64,000 bases of DNA from Rhynochetos jubatus (GCA_027574665.1 CM050652.1:3390589-3454588), one strand, 5' to 3'; counted from the first letter of the stretch, positions 34,828 through 47,117 are shown. The notes: generated by a model not told the origin, from the sequence alone. Translations and numbers: made by a program.

Positions 34828-37252
34828 TCAGAGACGGGCATTTTGCACACAGAAAATAAACTTTCCATGCTGGATTTAGGATATAACTCAACAGCATAAT
34901 ATCCATTAGTTTTTAAGAAACTGAGAGAACTGAGATTTGAAAATAGCTCCAGAGTAATGTGATTTAAAGATAGGTTCTCGATTAATGTGATTTAGTTGCT
35001 GAAATCAAATTGTGAAGTCAGGCATTAGAGAACTGAAATCCTTTTCTCTATTTTCCACTTTGCCATGGTTTGTTTTCTGATAGGAGTTACCAGTGTGACT
35101 GAAGGATTTACCATTTTTTTGGTTTAACTTTACTCTTCAGTGAACTCATTATATCATAAATTTCTTCTCATAGAAGATCAGATTGTTTTACTTTTATGAC
35201 TGTACCATTAAAGAAAAAAAAAACCACACACACCAAAAATGAAAGAAAACCCTTTCAACATTTTGTAAAATGAAATAAAATCTGTTGGTTCTCAGTTCCT
35301 GAAAGTATCATCCCCATCATCATCCTTCAGGAATTTGAAAATTATAACTAAGTAATCTTCTGCCATAATTGTTGATTTCTAATATCTGAAAAACATCTTA
35401 AGACCCACTCAGGTTACATAGCCATTCATTTTATAGTGACATTCCTCAGTGACTTCATATATTGTACAGTGAGAGCTATTAAGCATCTTCTGTCATTCTG
35501 AAATCCTTTGCCAGATGAGGAAAAGTGATTTAAAACTTAGTTATATAACCTGCAGAACTAAATCAGAACTTATATATAGCATACTTTGCTGTATGAAGCA
35601 GTATATGAACTTAGCAATTAGTCTGAAGCTAACATTCCTCTTATTTGTCATTAATTTGTACCCAAAATGGTTTCTCCCAAGGTTAACATTTTCATTATCA
35701 TCTGCAAATGATGGTACATTGCCAAAGTTCAAACCATTTGAGTGTAGTGCACTTTTTACATTTTTAAATATTCCTAATACAGTTTTTATTGCTCTCTTGA
35801 AAATAATTAGGCAGAAAATGGATTATTCCCCTTTCAATGAGCAACTATTTGAAACATTTTGAAATCTCATGCTTTCAGGCACCAGTGGCCACAGAGTGAA
35901 ATGTGCCCTTTTCAACCAAGCCCTTAATTATTTTATCAATTGAAAGAGAAACTAATATATTGTTGGCAATATACAAAGCATTGTCCTCTAACTCTCGATG
36001 ACTATATCTATGGACTAATCTTGAAAAATAATTAACTGCCCTGATCCAGTGACCTATAACAAGATCTACGAGTAATACTGCAATGCACCTCTGTTGCTCC
36101 TCCAGAACAAAAAACGTTTCAAGAGTTTTGTTTTCAGAAATGGCAATAGAACTATTTTTATAATCTTTTATGTTTCCATGCTTTTCTGTATTTGTCATTC
36201 CACATCAAGAAACTAGGAAACAATATCTGCAAACCCAGAAGTTCTCCTTTTCCTTTCTGTATTGATCCATTTCCATTCATTTGGAAAGAGCAGAGGATGC
36301 TGGCTGAGTGTGTTTGGACTTGCTGATTGATGAAGACTAATGCAGTCATGGTCACGATCCATGTGGGGATACAATTCAATTAACTAATGAAAACCATATA
36401 TATAGTACTCAGATGCAATGTGAGGTCATAATTACTTTGCTTGCTTCATACCCTGTATCTGTTGGTCCAATGATTTCTAAAAAAGTAATCCACATCTGGA
36501 CAAGATTTAGTGCATGATAAACACGTGAGATAAAGTTTTCTTTGGAGACCAAGGGGTTGAATGTCTAAGGCTACCCCCACTGCACTTCTTTCAGCAGACT
36601 GGATCTGTTCTGGAAAGGACAGTTTTTTGCATTTTGGTGGAAGAAATCATTCATGTTTAATATTTGTAGAAGAGAGTCAGATATCTGCCTAAGAAAAAAG
36701 ATTGGAACAACCAATTAGGCTTTATTTAAGAGATGGACAGTCACATGCTGAGGACTCCAGTGATCAGCCAGACCAAGTGCACTCCTACATGTTCAGTTAC
36801 CGTGGAGACAGGCACGTTTTATGAACCTCTTCCCCAAAAAATCACCCCAATTCGATCTGCCTTCATGCATCACATATGCTTGAACTGTTCCCTGAGGTTC
36901 CTTAAGTAATTGTGACTGATTCATTCTCCTTACTGACATCTAAAGAAATAACCTTTACTTCCTGCTTCCTGGTCCAAATTTAATTCTAGTATCATCTATC
37001 CATAGTTTTGCCACAGCCAAAAATGGGTCACTCGCTGCTGTGCTCCATAGTGCTCTTTGTTAAAAAGCTCCAATTCATAATTCCCATCAGTGATCACCTC
37101 AGGAGAAACATCAGAAAACACGGAAAAGAACAAAGTTTAGAGGGAGGAGCTTGGGATGGAGGAGTGGGCATCGGCGTGTCTATGTCACACTGCTTGACAG
37201 ATACAGAGGTTGCTCTTTATGAAAACACTGGTGTTTCACAGGGAGACCACAC
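34828..37252. other. AT-rich interval between two LTRs
   Basis: Clearly AT-richer than its surroundings from about 34.85 to 36.5 kb. Two overlapping minus-strand open frames lie at 36158-36379 (73 codons, hydrophobic N-terminal segment) and 35875-36198 (107 codons). They share the orientation of both LTRs, but I cannot match them to any retroviral protein. No protein-coding call is made. Confidence 0.5.
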
Positions 37253-38017
37253 TGTCATGGTTTAACTTCAGCCAGCAAAATGCCGCAAATCTGCTCTCAC
37301 ACCTGCCCCCTCCTCCTCCTGTGTAGGGGGGAATCAGAGGAAAAGACAAGGAAGCTCGTAAAATTGAGATAAGAACTATTTACTAATTGGATATAAATGA
37401 ATAATATATAAAAATGAGTATATAAATATATTACTACTAATAAGTAAATAAAATAATAGAAAATAAAACATACGTTACCATACTCACTATCCACTGACTG
37501 ATGCACAACCAGGTCCTGAGCAGTGAGAGTCAGAGCCAGAGAGCCTGAGAACTGGAGTCTGAGAGCGATCACAGCAGAGTCCGAGCGAACCCTATCAGCA
37601 ACAGCACAAGTGGGAAAGCCAACTGACCCACCAACTCACTAACGAGCGGGCAAGCAAAGCGGCTGGCAAAGCAGCTAACAGAGGAGTTAGTGCAGGAGTT
37701 AAGGAGCCAGCAAAAGAGCAATGGCCCCCAAGCCCACTCCCCGCTTAAGTACAGGCATGTCGTGCTACGGAATGAAACACTCCTTCGGTCAGTTTGGGTT
37801 GGTGGTCTGAGCTGTGTGTCCCCCACACTGCCTGTAGTGAGGAAGTTGGGAACGCAGCTGCAGTATCAGAAGCTGAGACCTTGAATTTGGTGCAAGCACT
37901 CCCCAGCACCAGCTAAAAAGGCACCTTATCAGTGCTTTTCTCAGGGTAAATCAGAAACAGGGCTTCATACCAGCCACTGTGAAGGCAGCTAACTCTTTCC
38001 TGACTAAAACTAGCACA
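37253..38017 (-). mobile_element. Endogenous retrovirus solo LTR with target duplication
   Basis: About 765 bases from TGTCATGGTTTAACTTCAGC to AAAACTAGCACA, TG...CA termini, flanked on both sides by the identical 5 bases CACAC (37248-37252 and 38018-38022). A perfect duplication around a single LTR shows a solo LTR left by recombination of a provirus. The 5-base length fits avian ERVL- or ERV-type integrases, but I do not fix the class. The first 20 bases resemble the LTR at 33994, while the interior differs greatly, so it is a related but separate subfamily. Orientation is assigned by analogy with that LTR. The interior is CpG-richer than the flanks around 37560-37680. Confidence 0.9.
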
Positions 38018-41000
38018 CACACTCAGCATGACAGAGGGAGCATCAAGAAGCTTTGTTTGGATTATGGACTGGCACAGGCCACCTCTTTGTTTCTCTTCTT
38101 ATTCTGAGTTCTTTGGTGCAGCTCAGACAGCATAAAAGTTGTATATCTATCATCAATATAGCATTGCTACATTGCTAAAAAATTATCTGTCAGGATGCCC
38201 ATCATCTTCAGGCCAAATCTTGCCAGATTCTTAGGTCCTCCCATGATTTCAGGGAGAGAAAAATGAAGATAAATGAGGACTAACCCTTTGAAGACCTGGG
38301 TGGGATTCATTTGACTGAATAGAGACACCTGTACTATAGAAGTTCACACACGAGTCAGTTGTCTTGACTCCCTTTGTAATCTTTGGAGAGATTCTGACAC
38401 TTCCAGGGCATGATTCATCATGCAGAGTTAAGAGTAAAACAGATGCTTATTTTACTGCACTACCTGTAAGAGGAGAGTTCCGCTCAGCTGGAGGTAATGA
38501 TGTTAAGGGCTTGACTCAAGTCACCCACGTGTAAACATCTATGAACTGAGCTCCATGGTGGGACTCAGCTCAAGATTCATCAGGTCATATTGGCTATTAA
38601 CAGCAGTGTTTGAGAAGGTTTAATGACACTGGCTTATTTAGTTTTAAATAGAAATGCTACTTTTAGTGATTAGTCTTCAGTGAATTGTTGCAAAATTCAG
38701 GGGGGTGGATAAAATTAACATTTTGGAAGGCAGAAAGTGCATTATGTTAATTAACTGCAATCATAAAGGAAGGGAGGAATGCTTTTCAAAAAACTGCACT
38801 GTTCTGATTTACAAGGATTTCCGCTGATTTTCCTGAAGTTTTAAGGATGAAATTACTATTAAAAGCTTGCACTAAAGTATAAGACGATTGCATAACTGCA
38901 TTATAACTGGTTATGAAGAGAATAATGGGAACTCTTCTGGTGGCTGAAGCAATTTTTTCCCCTACATTTTATGATGATTTTGAAGCTGAATGCCACAGGA
39001 TTACAATGTTGGCCTCTAGAAGCTAATACACAAGCAACTTCTTATGACTATTCAACCTTGAGAGTCTGCAATCACATTAATAGTTTCCAAATGCCATAAA
39101 AAGATTCAAAGAACCTGGAGGGGTTTTTTTTTTTTTAACCTCTCTCTCTGTACTTATATTGCTTTCAATGTTTTACCAAACACCAGAACAAAAATTCAGA
39201 CTTGGTAATGGTGATTTTGAAATCAGATGAGATTCTGTTCTTCGTGAGAAGCTCTTCACATGGATATACGTTCACCCCTTGTATTAAGTTGAGGCCAAAG
39301 AACACCTTTTGCATTGTTTAAGCCACCCAAGCCATACAGAAGACTCCTGGCTTTGAATTTATGAACGCCATTCATTTTCCTAGGAAAAGTTCCCGCTCTT
39401 ATTAAATCATTCCCTGGGAGGAGACGACTGCACAAAGCATCCTTGGAGGAGTGAGAATACAGCATTGCTTTATAGGGTTCCTGATAAAAATTAATTAGCA
39501 CAACTTACTGTGTAAATTCAAGAATATGCAAATGAAAGTAAATCTGAAGGCATGTGTGCAGACTGAGTTGATGCTGAATTAATGTTATATTATGCATAAA
39601 ATGTGTAAATAGTTTACCTGTTTAATGAAATATTAAAAGATTTGTGAGCTAATTGGGTATAATAATGATTCCATTAAATATACATACATAGAGACAAAAT
39701 ATTTTGTATCACGTATAGCATCTATGGATTCTGCTTTTAGAGTTTTATACATTTCAAAGAAATATGATTTTTTTTTCTATTTTAATTAAGGTTTAACGGG
39801 TTGTATGTTACTCTGATTCTTAATATTCTCAGTAATGGTGAATTATATGGCTGGAAAGCAAGTGAACTGGGGGGTGTTGAACTTCATTGACTGTTGTTTC
39901 TTGCTGTTGAATTAGCTGCATGTGGGTCACAGGCAGTATTTTTCCCACAGTATGCTCGAATACAGACACTTTTACATAGCTGGCAGCTGTTGATTTGTGG
40001 ATACCCCAGGGATAGCATTTACAAGGTGTGTGTATATTTACTCTTGTTAAGCCAAGACATGATTTGTTGCTCGTAACATGGAGCACTATTTGTGTGCAAA
40101 TGTGTTAGGCTTAAGATAACTCCTTTACCTATTGCCAGGAAGAGAGGAAAGAGCAGAAAAACTGCTGAAAATTGTCCTGGACAATTATCCACAACCTGTC
40201 TGGCAAGGCTGGGCAGCAGCTTTGGTGTTGAACATGGCTGAGGCTGAACGTAGCCCACTGTGGTTATTACATCTGGAATTACTTTCACCTAACCTTGGAC
40301 ATCAGATGGCCACAAAACAGAGGCAGTGCCTGAACCAGTCACCCTCAGAGCTCTTTCCAGTATATAAGGCATAAGTTGTCATTTCTCCTTGAGACTGTCA
40401 CTGCAGGATGTAGTGAAAGGTGTCTGGAAGTGCACCTTTCTCCCACTGCTTACAGGAGTAGTCCAAGTAACAGGGCAAGTGTTGGCTTTGGGAGAGTCAC
40501 TTGTTAATTGAACTGGGATTGATGGGCAAATGGAAGCTCTCCATGTGACTCAGCAACAGCCACTCTCAGGGCTTGTTGTCTCCTGGTGCTGACCTATAGT
40601 CTCATTGACTGGTGTTTGGGTGCTCAGCAACTTTTCAAGGCAAGCTTTTTGGGTAATCTACCCAAGGTTGGGGAGATTGGGATGGTGTGGGCAAGGTGGT
40701 CTCATTGGCTGTGGCTTCTGATGGACACTCAGGTCTCACCTGCTAGCACGCATGGCTGTCGCAATTTTGTTCACAGAGGTTCGTTCATTCCAAATTCATC
40801 AAACGAGCCCTAGTTTCCATCCCTACCTAGAACAGCCTCCTTGTGCTGTAGTGGGAATGGGTATTTGCTATTCTTAGCCTACTCTGAGGGCAGTTTTCAC
40901 TCCCTGTTGTTGTCTGGGTCTCACTGCATGCCAATATCACTTCAACCAATCCTGGATCAGTTTAACTGCCTCTCAGAGATGAGCACTCCTTCCCCTTCTG

Positions 41001-42419
41001 GCTCTGGGATCCTGCGGCATGTCAGGAGGAGACCAACTCCAGATGGCCTAGACACATCAAGCTGCAATTCACTGGGATGTGACTGGGCTCCGTACTCATT
41101 GCCATCCCCCATCTGCACTGGCAGTCTCACTCGCTGTCTTTCACCCCTTGCTGCTAATGGGAAGAATGTCATCCTGCCCCAGCTATTTCATGTTTTGGCG
41201 GTGGATTTTAATTACCCTGTAAGTTAGATCAAAAGAGATGAGGAAGGAAGGAAGGAACACTGCAGTGATGCAGGGGGAGTTTAGCCAAACAGAACTGCTT
41301 TGTCCAATGTTTTTAAGAGTGTTGAGAGAAAAGCAGCACTTACCTCTTCAGTGATGAAGCCCCTAGCTGCTCTAGTGTTTGAGGGCTTTTCATGTCAGTT
41401 CTGAACCTGGGTCCAGTCACGGTGCTAATGCACCATCCTGTGGATGAACCATAAATCCAGTGTAATACTTATCCATAAACTTGATGTTTTGGTTGTATCC
41501 CAGTATGAATTTCATGGCTTGCAGCCTGCGGGGCTGGCTGTTTTGAACCTCAGTGTGGCTGCTCTCACAAACCTGCCATGGTTCACCCCTGAAGTGTTTC
41601 TCTGGTTACTTGTCCCTTTCTGGTTTTCTGGTGCTCCCATGGCAGAGTGGGCGTCAGCAAATTCAGTTCCTCACGTAGTGCCAGGACCTGGAGGTATCTC
41701 ACTGGTCTTGAAACAAGCAATCCCCATCAGTGGTGCAGATTAGGTACTACATCTTGAGCTGCTGTAACTTAGACCCTGCTTCCAACCAACCCAGCAGCTC
41801 ACATGCTTGGCATAGCTAAAACCATTGCACCACATCTAGAGGCAGGAGGATAACCGAGGTGTCATTTCCCGTTAGTCCAGGAAACGGGCCCAGTGATTTT
41901 CCAGTTCTTTATGTTTGTGTCTGTGTTCCTAATATGCGCTGTGCAACAATAACTTTGCATAGAGACATGTGAGTTGTGTATAATTGTTAGACATCTGAAA
42001 TGGAGGAAGATGAACCCTGTAGTTATTCCACTTGGGTAAGTGGGCAATTCACCATTTTTCCTTTCAACACTGAGTTATTAATTTATGTGCTAAAAAGGGT
42101 AACAAAGCAATGCTTTAATGTGAACTATTTAACTCAAAGTATTATCATCTGTCTTTCCATTGTCTGACTCATGACTGATCCACTTTACAAAACACACCAT
42201 GTATCAGTCTGCCCTCAGGCACTTTCATGGAAGCACTGTAGACCCTTTTCATGGACAATGGGGATAGGAGAGCAAAGTCTAGGGTTAAACTGCAGCAGGG
42301 GAGATTTAGCCCATGAGGAAAGAGTAGTTGAGGACAAAGGCGTCAGTGTGCTGGACAAGGGTAAGGTCCTCAATCACCAGAGCTCTAGGAAGAAATTGGA
42401 CAAGCAAGGGATAAGAGCA
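38018..42419. other. Intergenic, candidate conserved non-coding blocks
   Basis: No gene recognised. 38600-39110 and 39480-39810 are AT-rich, repeat-free and carry homeodomain/POU/FOX-like motifs: GTTAATTAAC near 38745, ATGCAAAT at 39526-39533, and GTAAATAGTTTAC at 39605-39617. A T13 tract lies at 39124-39136. The rest is ordinary unique sequence. Confidence 0.5.
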
Positions 42420-42482
42420 TGGCCCAAGTCAAGAGGGGTCTAGATGACCTTGTGGGTGCCTGCCCAACCCTATTCTAAATGA
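42420..42482 (+). mobile_element. Degenerate CR1 tail
   Basis: TCTAGATGACCTTGTGGGTG followed by CCCAACCCTATTCTAAATGA resembles the tail of older CR1 subfamilies, GACTAGATGACCT...CCAACCCTATTCTATGA. Short and diverged; sequence to its left may belong to the same copy but is not clear. Confidence 0.45.
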
Positions 42483-44220
42483 GTCCTTGAATTTTAGGCT
42501 TGTTGCAATGTCTGACATTGTTTCATGGATAAGGTGCTCCCTGCTGAAATTCAGGGACTACTGACTGTCTCTGATATACTGCCACAGGCTCAGTTGCTGG
42601 GACCAGGATGGATTTTCCCACCTGCCTTTCCATGCACCTTTTTGGGTGGTGGTTATGCTTCCGGCCAAAGCAGTAGCCAGGGTTGCTGCAAGGATCAGAA
42701 CAACCCTCTTCATTTCTCCTTATGCTTAGCAAGTGTTTCCTATTATCAAGGCTAATCTCTTTGCTGCAACTTAACCCCATGACTTCCCTGTCCTGCCTCC
42801 AACAGCCATGCATATTCCTACCTTTATAGCATAAAAAAGGACTGCAAGATGGACATCACTGTCAGAGAAAGGGACCTAAATTTGAGGTTATATCGACCGC
42901 AAAGGAATGTAACATTCCTGTTGCCAGAGCAATAGGTAGGAACCATCACAGGTACACATGAAGAGCAATGGAACAGAGAGAAAAACAGGTATCATCTTGT
43001 TTATTTTCCTTTTTCAGATGGGAAAAACTGAAACTTATAAAAATTACATGAGTTGGGCCACATAGGAATTCTGCAACAGAAACAGAAACTGCATCCAAAT
43101 CTTCAGAGAGCTTAGGGGAGCTGTGATAGTTTAGTTATAAAATCTTTCTACCTTTCCAGCAGCTGCAAATGACAATCACACATTCAAACAAAAAAATGCT
43201 TTAAAAAACACAAAAAAAATCCCTTCCTTGGTCACCAATGATGGACATCTGAAACCTGCACAAAACCCAGGGATTGCAAATACATTCGTACAGGCAGAAA
43301 TGGCTACAACTGGAGCATGTCAGAGGCATATTAGAGGTCTTGCATATAAGGTGCTTATCTAACTGGTTTCCACTTGGGTCACTTTCATATAGTCATGTAT
43401 TCCCTGGGTGCTGCTTCAGAGCTGGGATTGACTGACAATTTCAGGCTTGTCTTACCTGATGATATAAAATGAAAGATATAGTGGATTTTCCTCACTTGTT
43501 GCCCATCAGCACACCAGATGGTGCCCGTATCATCTGATTCCTGTCCAAGAGCAAAGAGTAGCACTGCTGTTTTTCCAACAGTCTCTACTAATGGGGCTAG
43601 GTTTTGGGACAGAGCACAAGTCTGGGCCTGAGAGAACCAAGGCACCAGTTTTACCATGTCAAGGACATGTAAAACAAGAGATTTCTCCTCTCCTGAGCCC
43701 AAGGAAGAGCTGAGCTCTCATTAGATCATCACAGCCTACACCCTCTTGAACCCAGACATTGTCTTCTAGCCACCCTGTCTGTATTCACATCTACCCTCAG
43801 GTATCTTACAGGAAAAACCCAACCAGTGTGTCCCCAGGAGTGGACAACCTGGTATAGATCCTGCAGTTTCTGATAGAAAGCAGGAAAAAGCAACAGTTAA
43901 TATTGGTTTCTCATGCAATTTTATCCAAGAAAAGGAGATTAGCAAATAGAGGATGAGAAGTCTCCACTGCAAGAGCCATCTGGCAATTCTAGTTAATGTG
44001 GACATAATCATGAAACCCTTTCTCATCTGCCAGCCTGTGGGCTTGGAGATATAAGATCAGTTAGGATGGGTATTGCATCCCTGAGCCCTACAGACAGCTA
44101 CCCAAACCCTCAGTGCCATGTCAACTCCCTCTCTCAAGAACAGAAACTGAGGAAATAAAACAACCCAAGCCCCCACCCTCTCCCCCCCAAGAGACTGTGA
44201 TTTATTCTAAGCTGTCAGGA
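42483..44220. other. Intergenic, no gene recognised
   Basis: Unique-looking sequence; open frames up to 105 codons without recognisable domains. Confidence 0.6.
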
Positions 44221-44560
44221 GAAAGCAGAGACAATATGAACTAGAGACAACAAATGCAATTAAAAGGAGAGGGGAGAGGGGCCTTCCTTGTAATCGCTGT
44301 TTCCGGAAGGCAATATGCTGCGGATTATAACGTCTCAGGCCCGGAGTGGTGCCATATGGTGAAACTCTGTTCATTCGACATTAAATCCTGGCATTTTGCA
44401 GCTGTCAAGATAAAGCTGTTTATATGAGTAACATTGTAGTTTGTTTATAGGGAAATAATATGTAGCAAGTTATGATTAATCAAGGTGTCCAAAATCTGCT
44501 GCAGGCGCTTGAAATAGATTGGGTCTCACTGCAGAAGCTTTGTCTCTTAAATTACGGACA
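44221..44560. promoter_or_regulatory. Candidate conserved non-coding element: ETS/E-box/GATA/FOX
   Basis: A repeat-free block with dense transcription-factor-like words: TGCAATTAAAAG near 44254, the palindromic ETS core TTCCGGAA at 44301-44308, CAGCTG at 44399-44404, AGATAAAG at 44408-44415, and TGTTTA at 44417-44422 and again at 44442-44447. It keeps several CpG dinucleotides (TAATCGCTG, GCGGATTATAACG) in a CpG-poor neighbourhood, as constrained elements often do. Function is inferred; no alignment was possible. Confidence 0.35.
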
Positions 44561-44577
44561 TCTCTTTTGTTATTTTC

Positions 44578-44596
44578 TTTTTTTTTTTTTTTTTTT
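44578..44596 (+). repeat. Poly(T) tract, 19 bases
   Basis: T19 followed by a CT-rich stretch and GTGTGTCTGTGTTTGTG. Confidence 0.9.
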
Positions 44597-44599
44597 CCC

Positions 44600-46776
44600 T
44601 TTCTTCTTCTGTGTGTCTGTGTTTGTGCTGATGTTTCTCCCTCTTCCCCAGGGCACATGTGGGGTCAGGAAGCAGCAGACCTCCTCCCCAGGCAGCTCCC
44701 TAGTCCCACTTTGCATCCAGGAGGAAGCCAAGGGAAGGGGCTGGTGTCATCCTTCAGTTGCGATATGATGCCTTTGCTGGACACGAGGCTGTTCCTTCCA
44801 GAGCAAGATATACCCCTTTTTACCCCCATAAAATTGCCCTTAAAGGTCTGGAGACAATGGTTCATGATACAGAGATGCTGGCCATCCTGTAATTAGCAAG
44901 GTGGCATGTATCCAAAGCCACAATCTCTTTCCTCCATGCTTTACAAAGCCAGTTTGAGCTGTCTTGTGGAATCCTGGAGTGGGAGAGAAGCCCAGATGCT
45001 ACATTGCTGTGAAGTTTCTCCTAATGCTGCTGGTTTGCCTCTGCCGTAGAGCCTGATGCTGCACCTCGTTGTCACAACCCTGCTAACAGCTCTCTCTGTC
45101 TCAGCAGCTCCATGCTAAGAACAGACAGGGCACTGCAGGTGAGTGAAGAGGTGGTATGGTAAGAATGGCAGCTAAGGTTGTTTTGCAGGACCTCGGGACT
45201 TCAGTGCCCCTGTTAGCTGGTGTACATTTATGAGCAAACTCTGGAAATGTGGGTAGCACCACAGAAAACCAGGTCGTTGGTATCCTCACATAACTGACTG
45301 TCACAGTCCTTCGGACACGTGTCTAAAAGTGCCCTACCTGCTGGATTCTCCTGTTGGTTGGATGATCCTGTCGTGTTGGGCACAAGCCTTTGCACCATTT
45401 TGTTTAAGTCTTTTGTTCTTCAAAATGAACCTAAGAGGAGGTAGCTAGCAGTACTGATGGCAAGACAAAGAACAAGCTCTATTCCTGGCTATACCTTTTC
45501 ACAAGGGAGCTATAAAACTTGATTATTTAAGGGCAGAAAACAGGTGGTTTATAGCAGAATAACTCTGTAGAAATCAATGCAAAGTTATACTAGAAGATGA
45601 TGCGTATTTTTCTGAGATCCTCCTGGGAAATATTTTGCAACTAGCCTGTCCTCCCTCTCCCAGTTTCCTCTGCTTCAGCCTCCCATTTGGACACTTTGAT
45701 GACTCTGACCGTTTCAACAGGGCACCCAAATCTCACTCAGTTACTTTGGACAAGCTTTTTATCAGACCTTGTGCATGAACATGCAGGACAAGCTTTGGAT
45801 CTGGCCTAATACAGTCACACATATGTTATACCCTCTCTCAAGGGTCATGCAGCTGCCTTTTAATCTACAGATTCATCACTGCTATCCTCCCCCCACATGA
45901 CCCCTAGGAGATTTATACCTCCTTCTCTGCCCCTATCAACTGTTGTTGCTGATTAGTCAGTATTTTCAGGTTGATCCTTTGGAATAAGATGCCTGGCAAA
46001 TGCAGCCACCCCATCTTCCTGGATGAGACACTTATAGGAAACAATCCTCTTCATAGTAGGCTGTTAATAGGGGCTTCAGAGAGAGTTATAGATAATCAAT
46101 CCAGAAATCACATTTGTAAATGGCCCCTGTAGCTGCTTAATTAAGCACAGCATTCTGGCATTAGACATTAAGGCGCTTTAAGGTCTATTTGTCTTCACAG
46201 AAAATATCCCAATAATATATTTACAATTCTCTGTTAACCCATCCTGATCTCACCTGTCTTTGGAGGATTAACAGGATAAAGTAATTTAAACAACAGTAAG
46301 TAACTTCTGGAGAAGGTGTGGAATCAATGGAAGAGGCGAAGGAATATTTACCTTTGATGCTCTGCTGAGTAAATTGTTTCTCTCTTTCAACTTTCCTCTT
46401 GCATTTTTCACCTTGGCTGTGTTCTGCAAACCTCTAAGTCACCTGGAATCTCTCTCTTCCTTACAGAGAGCTTGGGATGTGGCAGGGAGCAGAGCATCAG
46501 CCAAGTTATGCCTGACAGTGGGACAAGGGAGAAAAGGAGGGATTCAGAGCCAGGTATGCGATGGTAGGAGAATCGAGTTTGCTGATTCTGTTGCCACTGG
46601 CAAGCAGGAGTGGTGGGGATGGTGGTGCCTGCTCTGCTCTGAGGGTCAGCAGTATGCCATCCATCCCCCAGCTTGGCCAAGTAGGCAACAGGATCACAGT
46701 CTTTTGGCTGCTCTGGGCAACTGCCTCCTTGCTGAGTGCTGAGGGAAGGTTTCACAATAAATACCCTCATGCCTAT
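44600..46776. other. Intergenic, no gene recognised
   Basis: No exon recognised. 46130-46220 (GCTTAATTAAGCACAG and neighbours) is AT-rich with homeodomain-like sites and may be a short conserved element. Confidence 0.55.
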
Positions 46777-46843
46777 ATTATTATTGTTGTTGTTGTTGTT
46801 GTAATTGTTGTAGTTATTATCGTTATTATCATCATCATCATCA
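46777..46843 (+). repeat. Compound trinucleotide repeat
   Basis: ATT, then (GTT)n, then interrupted GTT/ATT/CGTT, then (ATC)n. It abuts the candidate minus-strand exon at 46869. Confidence 0.9.
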
Positions 46844-46868
46844 CTCTGTCCTAACAGATGTGCGTTTT

Positions 46869-47117
46869 TTACATGTCTCCAGTGATTTTTTTTTCCTCCT
46901 TCTCAACTAATTGCTCTTGCAATTCCTCTTCATTTTGTCCCTCTACTGCTTCTGTCTCCAGTGAAAATTCAGTCTTGGAGCGTGTGATCAGCTGCTCCTG
47001 TGGGACTGGGCTGGGTCTCAGAGTCAACACAGTGACCTCAATGCCCTTTTCAAAATCCACCTGTTCACCAGGTGCAAGACATCCAAATTCCTTCTCAGGT
47101 TTCCAGACAGCCAACAT
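46869..47117 (-). CDS. Possible terminal exon of an unknown gene (low confidence)
   Basis: I do not recognise this. On the minus strand, 82 codons and a TAA follow an excellent acceptor (a TTATTATCTCTGTCCCAG-type pyrimidine tract), in phase 0. The predicted segment starts MLAVWKPEKEFGCLAPGE, has a beta-strand-like stretch IEVTVLTLRP, and ends in an acidic, Glu/Gln-rich helix (NEEELQEQLVEKEEKK). That composition looks more like real protein than the other open frames here. A splice-compatible 41-base candidate exon lies upstream at about 47820-47860. Against it: 100-codon open frames occur by chance in 64 kb, the + strand is pyrimidine-rich (which by itself gives Glu/Lys on the minus strand), and no AATAAA lies just downstream. 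Confidence 0.25.
   Translation of the reverse strand: MLAVWKPEKEFGCLAPGEQVDFEKGIEVTVLTLRPSPVPQEQLITRSKTEFSLETEAVEGQNEEELQEQLVEKEEKKITGDM

Noticed and set aside
33994-38017. A single provirus spanning both LTRs
   Set aside because: The LTR interiors differ strongly, each LTR has its own flanking duplication, and no gag, pol or env was recognised between them.
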